From: Bin34 sp963422415
Lineage (GTDB): Bacteria; Chloroflexota; Anaerolineae; Caldilineales; Caldilineaceae
Direction: 5' to 3'
DNA length: 64,000 nucleotides
Assembly: GCA_963422415.1 (NCBI GenBank)
Contig: OY729430.1
Coordinates: 1,054,001 to 1,118,000, forward strand
Shown: positions 16,826 through 27,036 of the stretch, piece after piece
How the letters are laid out: each line of letters opens with the position of its first letter
Position numbering within the stretch: position 1 is the stretch's first letter
Translations under genes and position numbers: made by a program
Notes under the pieces: model-generated
What the model was told of the DNA's origin: nothing
Seen by the model: the letters and a program-made list of their open reading frames with translations, nothing else
The model's database searches: none

Positions 16826-18838
16826 ATGAGTGGCAGGTTGAGCATGGATCGTCGAGGGTTTTTGAAGCTGACCGCCGCCACGTCGGCGGCAGTGATCATT
16901 ACAGCCTGCGGCGCCGCGCCGGCAGCGCCCGCCGCGCCGGCGGATACAAGCACGATGGAAGACAGTGGGCCTGTAAGCGTCGGGGCGGAGTACAACGAGG
17001 CGCCCATGCTGGCCGAACGGGTCGCGGCCGGAGAGCTGCCCCCGGTGGCGGATCGGCTGCCGCCCAATCCCGAAGTGGTGACGCCCCTGGAGGAAGTCGG
17101 AGTCTACGGCGGGCAGTCCGTCGTGGCCATCGGCAATGCCAATCAGCTCTTTGGGGATCCCCAGGCGGTAATGGGCACGGAACTGATTCTGCGGATCGAC
17201 AGCGACTTCAGCAGCATCACGGGCGGCCTGGCCGAAAGCTGGGAATTCTTGGAAGGAGGCACGGTGCAGATGCTCTATCTACGGCAGGGTCTCAAATGGT
17301 CCGATGGCGCGGAGTTCACGGCCGATGACTTCCTGTTTGCCTGGCACGACCTGTGGCTCAACGAGCAGTTCGCGCCCGGCGGCCCCCCCGGTGACTGGCA
17401 GACAGGCGGCGGCGACGACCGCCAGCCCTTGGTCATGGAGAAGGTAGACCAGTTCACCCTCAAGCTGACCTTTGCCAAGCCTTATCCGCTGATCGTGCTG
17501 AATCAGGGCTTCTATCCCGGTGCGCAGGGGGGCTTATGGCAACCCGCCCATTACGCCAAGCAGTTTCATCCGGATTATGCGGCGGCGGAGGCCTTGGCAG
17601 GCATGATCTCCGAGGCGGGGTTCGAGACCTGGGATCAGCTGCTGCGAGATCGCTGTCGTGTGGGTTCCACCATTCCGGCACAGGTGGGGCTGCCGGGCAT
17701 GACGGCCTTTGTCAGAGTGGATGACGCGGCGGATCACCATACCTACGAACGAAATCCCTACTATTGGAAGGTGGACACGGAAGGCAATCAGCTGCCCTAC
17801 ATCGACTCCACTCTGATTCACATTATCTCCGATCGTGAGGTCTCCCTGGCCAAGCTGATTGCCGGTGAGCTGACATTCGCCGGACGGCAGGCGCAACTCA
17901 AGGACATGGAACTGTATGGGCAGAGCCGCGAAGCGGCGAACCTCAAGATCAAGATGTGGAATTCCACTTTCCCCGGCAAGACCGTGATTGTCCCCAACCA
18001 TACCGTGCCGGATCCCAACCTGCGCGTCTTCTTCCAAAACAAGGATGTGCGGCATGCCCTGTCCATCGCCTTGGACCGGGCCGACATCAACAATGCGGTC
18101 TATTTTGGCTTGGGCGAACCCCGGCAGTGGGCGGCTTGGCCCACCTCCAAGTACTACCAGGACGGGGATGAATCCCACTGGAGTCAACATGATCCGGACA
18201 TGGCCAATCAGCTGCTGGACGCGGCGGGATATGGCGAGCGGGACAACGATGGATTCCGTTTGCACCCCGATGGCAGCCGCGTCACCTGGACCTGTCACCT
18301 GGATACGGAGCAGGCCGACGTGGTCAACGTCTTCGAGCTGGCGGCGGAACACTGGCGGGCCGTGGATCTGGAGGTGGTGCTGAATCCCATCAACCGCGCC
18401 CTGCTGAACGAATTGGTGGCGGCCAACGAAGTCTCGATGTCCGGCTGGGAGGGGGACATTTCCGACATCACCTGGGTCTGGAATTCGCGGCTCAATCACC
18501 CCAGCCACGGCAACGTGCGTTGGGGACGCGCCTGGGAGCTGTGGCTGAACGGCGATACGGAGAACGAATTCGCCGAGGAGCCGTCGGACGAAATCAAGTG
18601 GGTGGACACCACTTGGCAGGAGATGATCAACGCCCTGACCGATGCGGAGCATGTGGCCAAGGCCCGTGCGCTGTGGACGTGGTTCCATGACTATCTGCCG
18701 GGCTTCGGCACCGTGGGCATTCCCAAGCCGGTCGTCATGAAGGCGAACTTCACCAACTTCCCCGACAATGGTGTGTGGGGCTTCTCCGTCATCCGCGCGG
18801 TCCCGGTTCATCCGGAACAGTTTTTCTTCAGGCCCTAG
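16826..18838 (+). CDS. Peptide ABC transporter substrate-binding lipoprotein
   Basis: Family 5 solute-binding protein (DppA/OppA type) that captures peptides, or possibly oligosaccharides, outside the membrane. From ATG 16826 it has 670 residues, long for the family. The signal carries Arg-Arg (MDRRGFLKL, residues 7-15), suggestive of Tat export, and a lipobox ITAC with Cys28. Family features include LRQGLKWSDGAEFTADDFLFAW and DVRHALSIALDR. The start is chosen for the GAAGGGGA stretch just upstream; ATG 16805 and GTG 16772 are alternatives. It is the first gene of a binding protein, permease, permease, ATPase, ATPase operon and is followed by a strong hairpin. Confidence 0.93.
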   Translation: MSGRLSMDRRGFLKLTAATSAAVIITACGAAPAAPAAPADTSTMEDSGPVSVGAEYNEAPMLAERVAAGELPPVADRLPPNPEVVTPLEEVGVYGGQSVVAIGNANQLFGDPQAVMGTELILRIDSDFSSITGGLAESWEFLEGGTVQMLYLRQGLKWSDGAEFTADDFLFAWHDLWLNEQFAPGGPPGDWQTGGGDDRQPLVMEKVDQFTLKLTFAKPYPLIVLNQGFYPGAQGGLWQPAHYAKQFHPDYAAAEALAGMISEAGFETWDQLLRDRCRVGSTIPAQVGLPGMTAFVRVDDAADHHTYERNPYYWKVDTEGNQLPYIDSTLIHIISDREVSLAKLIAGELTFAGRQAQLKDMELYGQSREAANLKIKMWNSTFPGKTVIVPNHTVPDPNLRVFFQNKDVRHALSIALDRADINNAVYFGLGEPRQWAAWPTSKYYQDGDESHWSQHDPDMANQLLDAAGYGERDNDGFRLHPDGSRVTWTCHLDTEQADVVNVFELAAEHWRAVDLEVVLNPINRALLNELVAANEVSMSGWEGDISDITWVWNSRLNHPSHGNVRWGRAWELWLNGDTENEFAEEPSDEIKWVDTTWQEMINALTDAEHVAKARALWTWFHDYLPGFGTVGIPKPVVMKANFTNFPDNGVWGFSVIRAVPVHPEQFFFRP

Positions 18839-18869
18839 CCCATCTTGGGGCAGGCACGGCCTGCTCTGA

Positions 18870-18902
18870 AGTGGGGGGCGCCCCTTGGGAGCGCCCCCCA
18901 CT
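18870..18902 (+). terminator. Intercistronic hairpin after the peptide-binding protein gene
   Basis: AGTGGGGGGCGC (18870-18881) pairs perfectly over 12 bp with 18891-18902 around a 9-base loop and is followed by CCTTCTTGG, a weak T-rich tail. It separates the binding-protein gene from the permease gene and probably works as a partial terminator or message stabiliser, giving more binding protein than permease. Confidence 0.65.
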
Positions 18903-18951
18903 CCTTCTTGGCTGCAGGCGGGTGCGTGTCGCCCCAGAACGCCCGTAGATC

Positions 18952-19935
18952 ATGCGCACCTTTCTGTTGCGGCGAATTCTGCAGCTGATCCCGACGCTAT
19001 TTCTCATTTCCATCGTCAGTTTCGTCATCATCCAGTTGCCTCCGGGCGACTATCTCACCACCTACGTGGCCAATCTGGCAGCCGCCGGTGAAATCGTGTC
19101 GGAGGAGGAACTGGCGGGTCTGTACAAGCAATACGGTCTGGACCAATCGATTTACGTCCAATACTGGAGGTGGATCACCAAGTTCCTGCGCGGGGACATG
19201 GGGCAGTCCTTTTACTGGGATCGGCCGGTCAACGAGTTGATTGGCGAGCGCATCGCCCTGACGATGCTGCTCTCCTTCCTGTCCCTGCTCTTCGCCTATG
19301 CCATTGCGATTCCCATTGGAGTCTATTCAGCAGTCCGCCAATACAGCGTCGCCGACTATGCCTTTACCTTGCTGGGTTTCATTGGGTTGGCCACGCCCAA
19401 CTTTCTGCTGGCTCTGATCCTGATGTTCATCGGTATCAAGTATTTCGGCGCCGGCGCCGGCGGTCTGTTTTCGCCCGAATACCTGGATGCGCCGTGGAGT
19501 GTGGGTCGGTTCTGGGACATGCTGCAGCACATGGTGCTGCCCATCCTGATCGTGGGCACGGCGGGCACCGCGTCCACCATACGCGTGATGCGGGCCACCA
19601 CCTTGGATGAACTGGGGCGGCCCTATGTGGAGACAGGGCGGGCCAAGGGTCTCAAGGAACGCAAGTTGTTGTTGCGCTATCCCGTGCGCGTGGCCCTCAA
19701 TCCCATTCTGAGCACCGTGGGCTGGCTGCTGCCGGAGATTGTGTCCGGGGCCGTGATAGTAGCCTTGGTCCTGAACTTGCCTACCACGGGACCACTGTTG
19801 CTGGGCGCCCTGCGCTCTCAGGACATGTTTCTGGCAGCCAGCATGATCATGATTCTGAGCTCCCTGACGCTGGTAGGCACGCTGGTGTCCGATGTGCTGC
19901 TGGCTTGGGTGGATCCGCGCATTCGGTACGGATAG
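18952..19935 (+). CDS. Peptide ABC transporter permease, DppB type
   Basis: First membrane subunit of the peptide importer. It has 327 residues and six membrane segments. The N-terminus MRTFLLRRILQLIPTLF and the following FVIIQLPPGDYL are typical of DppB/OppB permeases, as is a long periplasmic loop before the second segment. The EAA-type loop reads YVETGRAKGLKERKLL. The C-terminus LAWVDPRIRYG is also standard. The next permease gene starts 12 bp further on. Confidence 0.94.
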   Translation: MRTFLLRRILQLIPTLFLISIVSFVIIQLPPGDYLTTYVANLAAAGEIVSEEELAGLYKQYGLDQSIYVQYWRWITKFLRGDMGQSFYWDRPVNELIGERIALTMLLSFLSLLFAYAIAIPIGVYSAVRQYSVADYAFTLLGFIGLATPNFLLALILMFIGIKYFGAGAGGLFSPEYLDAPWSVGRFWDMLQHMVLPILIVGTAGTASTIRVMRATTLDELGRPYVETGRAKGLKERKLLLRYPVRVALNPILSTVGWLLPEIVSGAVIVALVLNLPTTGPLLLGALRSQDMFLAASMIMILSSLTLVGTLVSDVLLAWVDPRIRYG

Positions 19936-19947
19936 CGGGAATCTCCG

Positions 19948-21140
19948 ATGGCCGTTTCTGCCTCTTCCCCCTTGTCGTCCGCGCCGACGGTCGCGGAGCT
20001 GGATTTTCTGGAAAGCGGCTCTCCAGGTGGGGACGGAGGTCCGTTCCTGACTCCGCGCCAGCTGATGTGGCTGCGCTTCAAGCGCAACCGCATGGCCCTG
20101 TGGGGCGCTGGGCTGCTGCTTGGCCTGTATCTGTTGACCGTCTTTGCCCCTGTGGTGTCCCCCTACATGGCTCAGACCCGGTTTCCGGATCATCTGTATC
20201 TGCCGCCGCGCAAGATTCATTTTCGCGAAGCGGGGGGCGGAGTTTTCCGGAGCCCTTTCGTCTACGCCGTGAAGCTGGAGGTGGACATGGAGAGCTTTCG
20301 GCGGGTCTTTGTAGAGGACACGGCGGTTTCCACGCCGGTGCGTTTCTGGACCAAGGGCGATGCCTATGAGCTGTGGGGCTTCATTCCCATGGATCGCCAC
20401 CTGTTGGGCATCGACCAGCCGGGGGAATATGGGCCGCTGTTTCTGCTGGGAGGCGACAAGTTCGGGCGCGACCTGTTGGCGCGCATCCTGCAGGGCGCCC
20501 GCATTTCCTTGACTCTGGGGCTGGCAGGGGTGGTCATTGTGCTGGTGATAGGGTTGTTCCTGGAGGGATGTCCGGGCTTCTGGGCGGAGTGGTAGACAAC
20601 ATCGTGCAACGCATCATCGAATTTGTGCGCTCGATTCCCACCATTCCCCTATGGATGGGACTGGCCGCCGCCCTGCCTCCGGAAATGGCGCCGGTGAACC
20701 GTTATTTTGCGATCACCGTGATTGTCTCCTTCGTGGGTTGGACATCCCTGGCGCGCGTGGTGCGCGGCAAGTTTCTCGCCACCCGGGAAGAGGATTTCAT
20801 CATGGCGGCGCGCGCGGCCAGCGCTACCGAGTTCTATCTGATCTGGGCCCATCTCGTTCCCTCCTTCATGAGCTACGTGCTTGTGCACCTCACCTTGGCC
20901 ATTCCCAACATGATTCTGGCCGAGACTGCCCTCAGTTACCTGGGATTGGGGTTGCGTTCGCCGGCTATCTCCTGGGGCGTGTTGCTCGGCGATGCCCAGC
21001 AACTGGTGGAAATCGCCATACACCCTTGGATTCTGTGGCCCGCCGCGTTCGTGGTGCTGACCGTGCTGGCCTTCAACTTTGTCGGGGACGGCTTGCGGGA
21101 CGCCGCCGACCCGTACGCGCAGGCAGGGTCCGGCCGATGA
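19948..21140 (+). pseudogene. Peptide ABC transporter permease, DppC type, frameshifted
   Basis: Second membrane subunit of the peptide importer, split into two frames. The first part (19948-20595) encodes an N-terminal anchor, a long extracellular loop and LGGDKFGRDLLARIL, then runs out as FLEGCPGFWAEW and a stop. The second frame takes over with GGMSGLLGGVVDNIVQR and continues through the EAA loop (AARAASATEFYL) to the normal end. Adding one G in CTGGAGGG near 20562-20565 would restore FLGGMSGLLGG, the expected DppC sequence, so a single base appears lost. Whether this is a real mutation or a sequencing error cannot be told. The downstream ATPase start overlaps the stop (ATGA). Confidence 0.85.
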
Positions 21141-22136
21141 CCCGCGCATTGCTGTCCGTCAGGGATTTGCAGACTCACTTCTTCACGGCGGAAGGCGTGG
21201 TGCGGGCGGTGGATGGCGTCTCCTTCGATCTGGACGTCGGCAAGGTCAAGGGCATTGTGGGCGAAAGCGGATGCGGCAAAAGTGTCATGGCCCGTTCCAT
21301 CCTGCGCATGGTGCAGCCTCCGGGGAAGACCGTGGCCGGGGAGATCTGGTACACCGCGGCCCAGGCCAATGCGGCTGCGGACCTGCTGACTCTGGCCGAA
21401 TCCGGGTCGGACATGCGGTCTGTCCGCGGGGGCGAGATTGGCATGATCTTTCAGGAGCCGCGAGCGGCTCTGAGTCCCATCCACACCATCGGCAGCCAGA
21501 TTGTGGAGAATGTGCGGTTGCATCGGGATGTCACGGAAGTGGAGGCCCGGGAGCTGGCGGAACATATGCTGGAGCGGGTGCGCATTCCCCGACCGGATCT
21601 GCGGATGGCCAACTATCCGCATCAGCTCAGCGGAGGCATGTGCCAACGGGTCATGATCGCCATGGCCCTCTCCTGTCAGCCGCGGCTGTTGATCGCCGAC
21701 GAACCCACGACCGCCTTGGACGTGACCACCGAGGCCCAGATTTTGGGGTTGCTGGAAGAGTTGGACCTGAGCATGATGTTCATCACTCACGACCTAGGCG
21801 TCGTGGCCGAGATCGCGGACGAAGTGGTGGTCATGTACCTCGGACGCGTGGTGGAGCAGGGCACGGTGGAACAGATCTTCTACAGCCCCCAACATCCCTA
21901 CACCCGCGACTTGCTCGCTTCTCTGCCCCGCATGGAGAAAAGACAGGATTGGTTGACCACCATGCGGGGTTCGGTGCCGGATCCGTACAACCAGCCCCCG
22001 GGTTGTCCTTTTCACCCGCGCTGCTCTGAATTCAGGCCCGGGCTCTGTGACGTGCAGACGCCATCGGCCATCGCGCTGGAAGGTGGCAGACAGGTGCGCT
22101 GCCTGTTGTTTGAAGCCGAAGTCCAATCCGAGATCC

Positions 22137-22150
<14 letters not shown>
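21137..22150 (+). CDS. Peptide ABC transporter ATPase, DppD type
   Basis: Cytoplasmic ATPase that powers the peptide importer. It has 337 residues. Walker A is GESGCGKS near residue 43, the signature loop QLSGGMCQR, Walker B LLIADEPTTALD, and the switch His is in FITHDLGVV. The C-terminal oligopeptide-transporter extension carries PPGCPFHPRC, whose Cys residues may bind an iron-sulfur cluster or zinc in relatives. ATG 21137 overlaps the stop of the preceding permease frame, so translation is probably coupled. The signature Met-Cys-Gln is slightly unusual; GGMRQR is the common form. Confidence 0.94.
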
Positions 22151-23180
<1,030 letters not shown>

Positions 23181-23289
23181 TTCGCTCTGTAGCCTATGCT
23201 GTTATAAGATTTCTTCCCCCTTGGGTCCGCCTAGGTCGAAATCTGACGGCGGCTGGCTCACACTCTTGGCCAAGGACGCCTCTTGCTAT

Positions 23290-23772
23290 ATGGCTGAAAC
23301 CAAATCCGAAACCCATTCCACCTCCCGGAGGAAATCCGCGGGCCCCAAGGCCCCTGCACCGAGCGCTGGCCAAAAGGCCGCGGTGCAGGAAGGGGCGACG
23401 CAGGAACCTGAAGTTGACAACGATTCCATTTCCATGGAATGGGGCCGGCAAAAGCTGGATTCGGAGTTGCAACGTACCCAGGAGGAACTGGATCATCTGC
23501 GAGCCGCGATGTACAGCGAGATCGATATAGACCCGGAGGAAGGGGACGTGGAAGTGTCCGAGCGTCTCAAGAATGTGACGCTCATCGCCATGCTGGAAAG
23601 GCGCGAAACCGCCTTGCGGGATGCCTTGTCTTCCATCCTGGCAGGCAACTACGGGATTTGCAACCGGTGCCAGCAGCCCATTGGCAAGGAGCGCCTGGAA
23701 GCGCGCCCGGATGCCAAGTTCTGTGTAGGGTGTCAGACAGAGATTGAACGCGCCGCCCGCCGGCTGGCCTAA
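23290..23772 (+). CDS. TraR/DksA-family zinc finger protein
   Basis: A 160-residue protein with a charged, low-complexity N-terminus (about 1-45), a coiled-coil section rich in Glu and Arg, and a C-terminal zinc finger with Cys124, Cys127, Cys145 and Cys148 (CNRC ... CVGC). This is the DksA/TraR layout, in which the coiled coil reaches into the secondary channel of RNA polymerase and alters the response to ppGpp. GNYGICNRCQQPIGKERLEA is a close match to the family. Whether it acts on polymerase here is inferred. ATG 23290 follows a region with no coding character. Confidence 0.9.
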   Translation: MAETKSETHSTSRRKSAGPKAPAPSAGQKAAVQEGATQEPEVDNDSISMEWGRQKLDSELQRTQEELDHLRAAMYSEIDIDPEEGDVEVSERLKNVTLIAMLERRETALRDALSSILAGNYGICNRCQQPIGKERLEARPDAKFCVGCQTEIERAARRLA

Positions 23773-23795
23773 GGGCCGAAAAGCGCCGCCTGCCC

Positions 23796-24437
23796 GTGCC
23801 TATCCACGTCTCTACCCATCCCTTGATCTTGCACAAGGTTACGTTGTTGCGGGATGTAAACACGGAACCGGAAAAATTTTGCAAGGTACTGGCCGAAATC
23901 TCCACCTTGCTTGCCTATGAAGTTACCCGAGACCTGCCGCTCACGACGCGGCCGGTGACGTCTCCGCTGACCCATGTGCCCCGGAGTACATGGGTCACGA
24001 CCCAGCTTGCATGGGTGCCCATTCTACGGGCGGGCCTAGGCATGGTGCAGGGAGCCCGGAATGCCGTTCCCCACGCGCAAGTCTGGCATCTGGGAATCAG
24101 GCGTCAGGAAGAGACACTGCAGCCCGTCTGCTACCTGGAGCCCAGGCCCAAGCCGGTGGACATCTGTATTGTGCTGGATCCCATGCTGGCTACCGGCGGC
24201 ACCGCGGCCGCGGCCCTGACCTTGCTCAAAGAGCTGCAGGTGCCTGACATTCGGTACTCCTGCGTGTTGGCAGCCCCGGAAGGCATCCGCCATCTCAACG
24301 AAGTCCATCCGGATGTGGAACCCTTTATCGGTGTCGTGGACGAGAGATTGACGGATGAACGGGATGCTGCCCCCATGGGGTTCATCTGGCCCGGCATGGG
24401 GGATGCCGGCGATCGACAATTTGGTACCGGTGATTGA
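23796..24437 (+). CDS. upp: Uracil phosphoribosyltransferase
   Basis: Pyrimidine salvage enzyme: uracil plus PRPP gives UMP and pyrophosphate, in the cytoplasm. It has 213 residues, close to the family's usual 208. Signatures are VPILRAGLGMVQGA, the PRPP-binding loop DPMLATGGTA, and the uracil-binding C-terminal end GFIWPGMGDAGDRQFGT. It starts at GTG 23796, 23 bp after the TraR/DksA-like gene, with which it is probably cotranscribed. It converges on lipA. Confidence 0.96.
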   Translation: MPIHVSTHPLILHKVTLLRDVNTEPEKFCKVLAEISTLLAYEVTRDLPLTTRPVTSPLTHVPRSTWVTTQLAWVPILRAGLGMVQGARNAVPHAQVWHLGIRRQEETLQPVCYLEPRPKPVDICIVLDPMLATGGTAAAALTLLKELQVPDIRYSCVLAAPEGIRHLNEVHPDVEPFIGVVDERLTDERDAAPMGFIWPGMGDAGDRQFGTGD

Positions 24438-24447
24438 CTCTCTGCAG

Positions 24448-24483
24448 GTGTCACCTTCGTTGCCTTGCCGATCCCGGTGACAC
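24448..24483. terminator. Inverted repeat between convergent upp and lipA
   Basis: GTGTCACC (24448-24455) pairs with GGTGACAC (24476-24483) over 8 bp with a 20-base loop. It lies in the 129-bp convergent gap and could end transcription from both sides, but there is no T-run. Confidence 0.3.
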
Positions 24484-24566
24484 GGCGCTCGATCCGTCAC
24501 AAATCTGAATTGGAAAGAACTCCCGTCTGTCTTGCGTAGGCGACGGGGCCTCGGGATTCCATGCCG

Positions 24567-25535
24567 TCAAGCCTGATCCGCCAAGCTTGCAGGGGTCGTC
24601 TGTTTCAGAGTCAAATGGGCCTGTCCCTCCGCATGGTAGCTGCTGCGGACCAGGGGGCCGCTTTCCACCCAGCGAAAACCTCTGCCTTCCCCTTCAACCT
24701 TGAGGCGGTCGAACTCCTGGGGGGTGTAATACCGTTGGATGGGCAGATGAAATCGACTGGGTTGGAGATACTGGCCCAGCGTCACAATCTCCACGTCATG
24801 CGACCGCATATCGTCCATGACCTCCAGGATCTCGTCCCAAGCTTCCCCTAGGCCCAGCATGATGCCGGACTTGCTCAGACTGTCCGGATTCAACGCCTTG
24901 GCCCGCTGCAAGACCGCGAGGCTTTGCCGGTAGCGGGCCTGGGGCCGTACCTGCCGGTACAGGCGGGGCACTGTCTCGATGTTGTGATTCAGGATATCGG
25001 GCCGCGCGGCCATTACCTTCTGCAAGGCGGGTTCGGATCCCTTGAAATCCGGAATCAGGACTTCAAGGGTGCAATTCGGCGTCAGCTGGCGGATCCAGTG
25101 GATGGATTCCGCGAAGATCCAGGCCCCACCGTCGGGCAGCTCGTCCCGGTTGACGCTGGTCAGCACCGCATGGCGCAGCTGCATGGCGTGCACGCTTTGG
25201 GCTACCCGGCGCGGTTCATCCGGATCCAACGCTCTGGGATGGCCTGTCTTGATCTTGCAAAAGCCGCAGCTGCGCGTGCAAGTGTCGCCCATAAGCAGGA
25301 AGGTGGCCGTGCCGCGACTCCAACATTCGGCTAGATTGGGACACAGGGCCTCTTCGCAGACCGTGTGCAGCCGCTGGCCACGAAACAGAGCCGTCAACTC
25401 TGCATGCTTGGGGCCACCGGCCGCCTTGACACGCAGCCAAGGCGGCCGGCGCCCCGGGATCAAGGAGCTTGAATCCCCCTTGCCCTGGGACGATTCCAAG
25501 GAGATCCGGATCGGCGACGCGTCAGGCACGTTCAA
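24567..25535 (-). CDS. lipA: Lipoyl synthase
   Basis: Radical-SAM enzyme that inserts two sulfurs into octanoyl groups on lipoyl domains, the last step of lipoate synthesis. It has 322 residues. The auxiliary [4Fe-4S] cluster ligands are Cys60, Cys65 and Cys71 (CEEALCPNLAEC) plus the C-terminal RSSYHA serine. The radical-SAM cluster ligands are Cys86, Cys90 and Cys93 (CTRSCGFC); here CxxxCxxC is intact. The start codon overlaps the stop of the upstream O-antigen-ligase-like gene (ATGA), so the two are translationally coupled, an odd pairing. No lipB lies beside it. Confidence 0.97.
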   Translation of the reverse strand: MNVPDASPIRISLESSQGKGDSSSLIPGRRPPWLRVKAAGGPKHAELTALFRGQRLHTVCEEALCPNLAECWSRGTATFLLMGDTCTRSCGFCKIKTGHPRALDPDEPRRVAQSVHAMQLRHAVLTSVNRDELPDGGAWIFAESIHWIRQLTPNCTLEVLIPDFKGSEPALQKVMAARPDILNHNIETVPRLYRQVRPQARYRQSLAVLQRAKALNPDSLSKSGIMLGLGEAWDEILEVMDDMRSHDVEIVTLGQYLQPSRFHLPIQRYYTPQEFDRLKVEGEGRGFRWVESGPLVRSSYHAEGQAHLTLKQTTPASLADQA

Positions 25536-27001
25536 ATTCGCTCTTGAGAAATTGTTGCAGGTTGCGTTTCCGGGTCGTGCGACAGGAGCCGCAGGGCCTG
25601 AGTACAGGCTGCCAGCAGGATCCAGTACAGGGCCGACATGTGAGGATATAGGAGATTCACATAGAAGTGGTCAAAAAGTCCCGTGAGGCCCAAGGCCAAA
25701 ACTGCACCTCCGAGACCCAGTATATAGGGTTCCATGGTTTGACCGCGCAGCCGCTGGCCCAAAATTTGACTGAATCGCAGGAGAGGCTGGCCCCAGAGCC
25801 ATAGGAAAAGCAGCATGGCGGGTAGCCCCATGGTGGTGGCCACAGTGAGCAGGACCATGCTGGAGGCTCCTTCGGCAAACTCCAGTGACGGGGTGCCGAA
25901 AAACCCCAGCCCGGTCCACGGATAGGCTTCCAGGATGTGGAGGGCGTTGCGGTACTCTTCCAAGCGCATGAGAGTGGCCTGATCTTGACGCAGGATCCCG
26001 TCTGCCAACCGCTGGACGTACGCCTGGGTCTGCGGCAGCAGCAGGATCAGGAGACCTCCCAGCATGCCCATGGGAATCAAGGCGCGGTATCGCACTATGG
26101 CCAGAAAGGCCGCCACGCCGCAGAATGCCAGCAGCGCGTTCCGGCTATAGGTCAGATAGATGGCGGCACAGAGAATCAGCAAGGCGGCTCCTGCACTCAG
26201 ACGCCCCCTCACGGTTCCGCTGCCAAAGACGAACGGCAGCAGGCAGCAAGCCGCCAGCGCCGACATGGCCCCTAGGAGGTTGGGATCCACGGCCACTCCG
26301 ATGGCGCGCAGGGTACCCCTAGGATCATCGTTGATGTAGCGCAAGGCGACTGCTCCGGCAGGATAGTCAAAGACGACCAGACTCCCCAGCCCGCTCTGCG
26401 CCATCTCCGGGGGCAGAAAGTAGAACAGCAAGCCCAGCAAGGCGCCCGCGGTGCCACATCCGGCCAGCGTCAGAACCATGAATCGAATCTGGACAGGGTG
26501 GCGGATCAATTGCAGCGTCAGGGCAAACAGCCCCAGGTTGAGCAGATACTCTCCTACCTTGCGCAATTCAAACAGGGCAGGACGGGCGAAATTCAGCCCC
26601 CAAAAGCCCGTGGCCCCTACCAGCAAGCCAAATATCAGAACCAAGCCCGTGGTATAGGGGGGAAGAGGCTGCAGATTTGCGCCCCGAATCCAACGAACCA
26701 GCCAGCCTGCATAGACCACCAGCACGACCAGATTGAGAAAGGTGGGCTTCAGCCCAAAATCCAGGGGCACCACGGCGAAGGGCAACAAGAAGGAAACTGC
26801 GAAGATGCCCCCAAGGCCTGCATCCGGACTTCGCCAAGCCAGATACAGAAGGCATCCCAGCAATGCCAGTCCCATCACCACCAGAGCGTTGGTGGCGACC
26901 GTCAGGCCTATGCCTATAGCCAAAACGAACAGCACCAGAGATATTGCAAGCCCGGGCGAAATCCACCCCTGAATCCATGGGAGTTCGGTTGTATGGGACA
27001 T
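25532..27001 (-). CDS. O-antigen ligase-like membrane protein
   Basis: Polytopic membrane protein of 489 residues with about 12 hydrophobic segments and one large extracytoplasmic loop (about 330-385), matching the O-antigen ligase/Wzy_C family that joins or polymerises surface glycans. The loop contains RLEEYRNALHILEAYPWTG and LGFFGTPS, the usual family pattern, and a preceding segment has YLTYSRNALLAF. In a single-membrane or LPS-free bacterium the acceptor would be another glycan or a glycoprotein; this is unknown. Its stop overlaps the lipA start. No glycosyltransferase cluster is nearby. Confidence 0.85.
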   Translation of the reverse strand: MSHTTELPWIQGWISPGLAISLVLFVLAIGIGLTVATNALVVMGLALLGCLLYLAWRSPDAGLGGIFAVSFLLPFAVVPLDFGLKPTFLNLVVLVVYAGWLVRWIRGANLQPLPPYTTGLVLIFGLLVGATGFWGLNFARPALFELRKVGEYLLNLGLFALTLQLIRHPVQIRFMVLTLAGCGTAGALLGLLFYFLPPEMAQSGLGSLVVFDYPAGAVALRYINDDPRGTLRAIGVAVDPNLLGAMSALAACCLLPFVFGSGTVRGRLSAGAALLILCAAIYLTYSRNALLAFCGVAAFLAIVRYRALIPMGMLGGLLILLLPQTQAYVQRLADGILRQDQATLMRLEEYRNALHILEAYPWTGLGFFGTPSLEFAEGASSMVLLTVATTMGLPAMLLFLWLWGQPLLRFSQILGQRLRGQTMEPYILGLGGAVLALGLTGLFDHFYVNLLYPHMSALYWILLAACTQALRLLSHDPETQPATISQERI

Positions 27002-27036
27002 GCACTCAATCCCTAGGCGTAATCCATGTCACCGCC

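Noticed and set aside
17534..18901. A 455-codon open frame antisense to the peptide-binding protein gene
   Set aside because: It mirrors the codon bias of the sense gene, has His/Gly/Arg-rich composition and no family character; the sense gene is certain.
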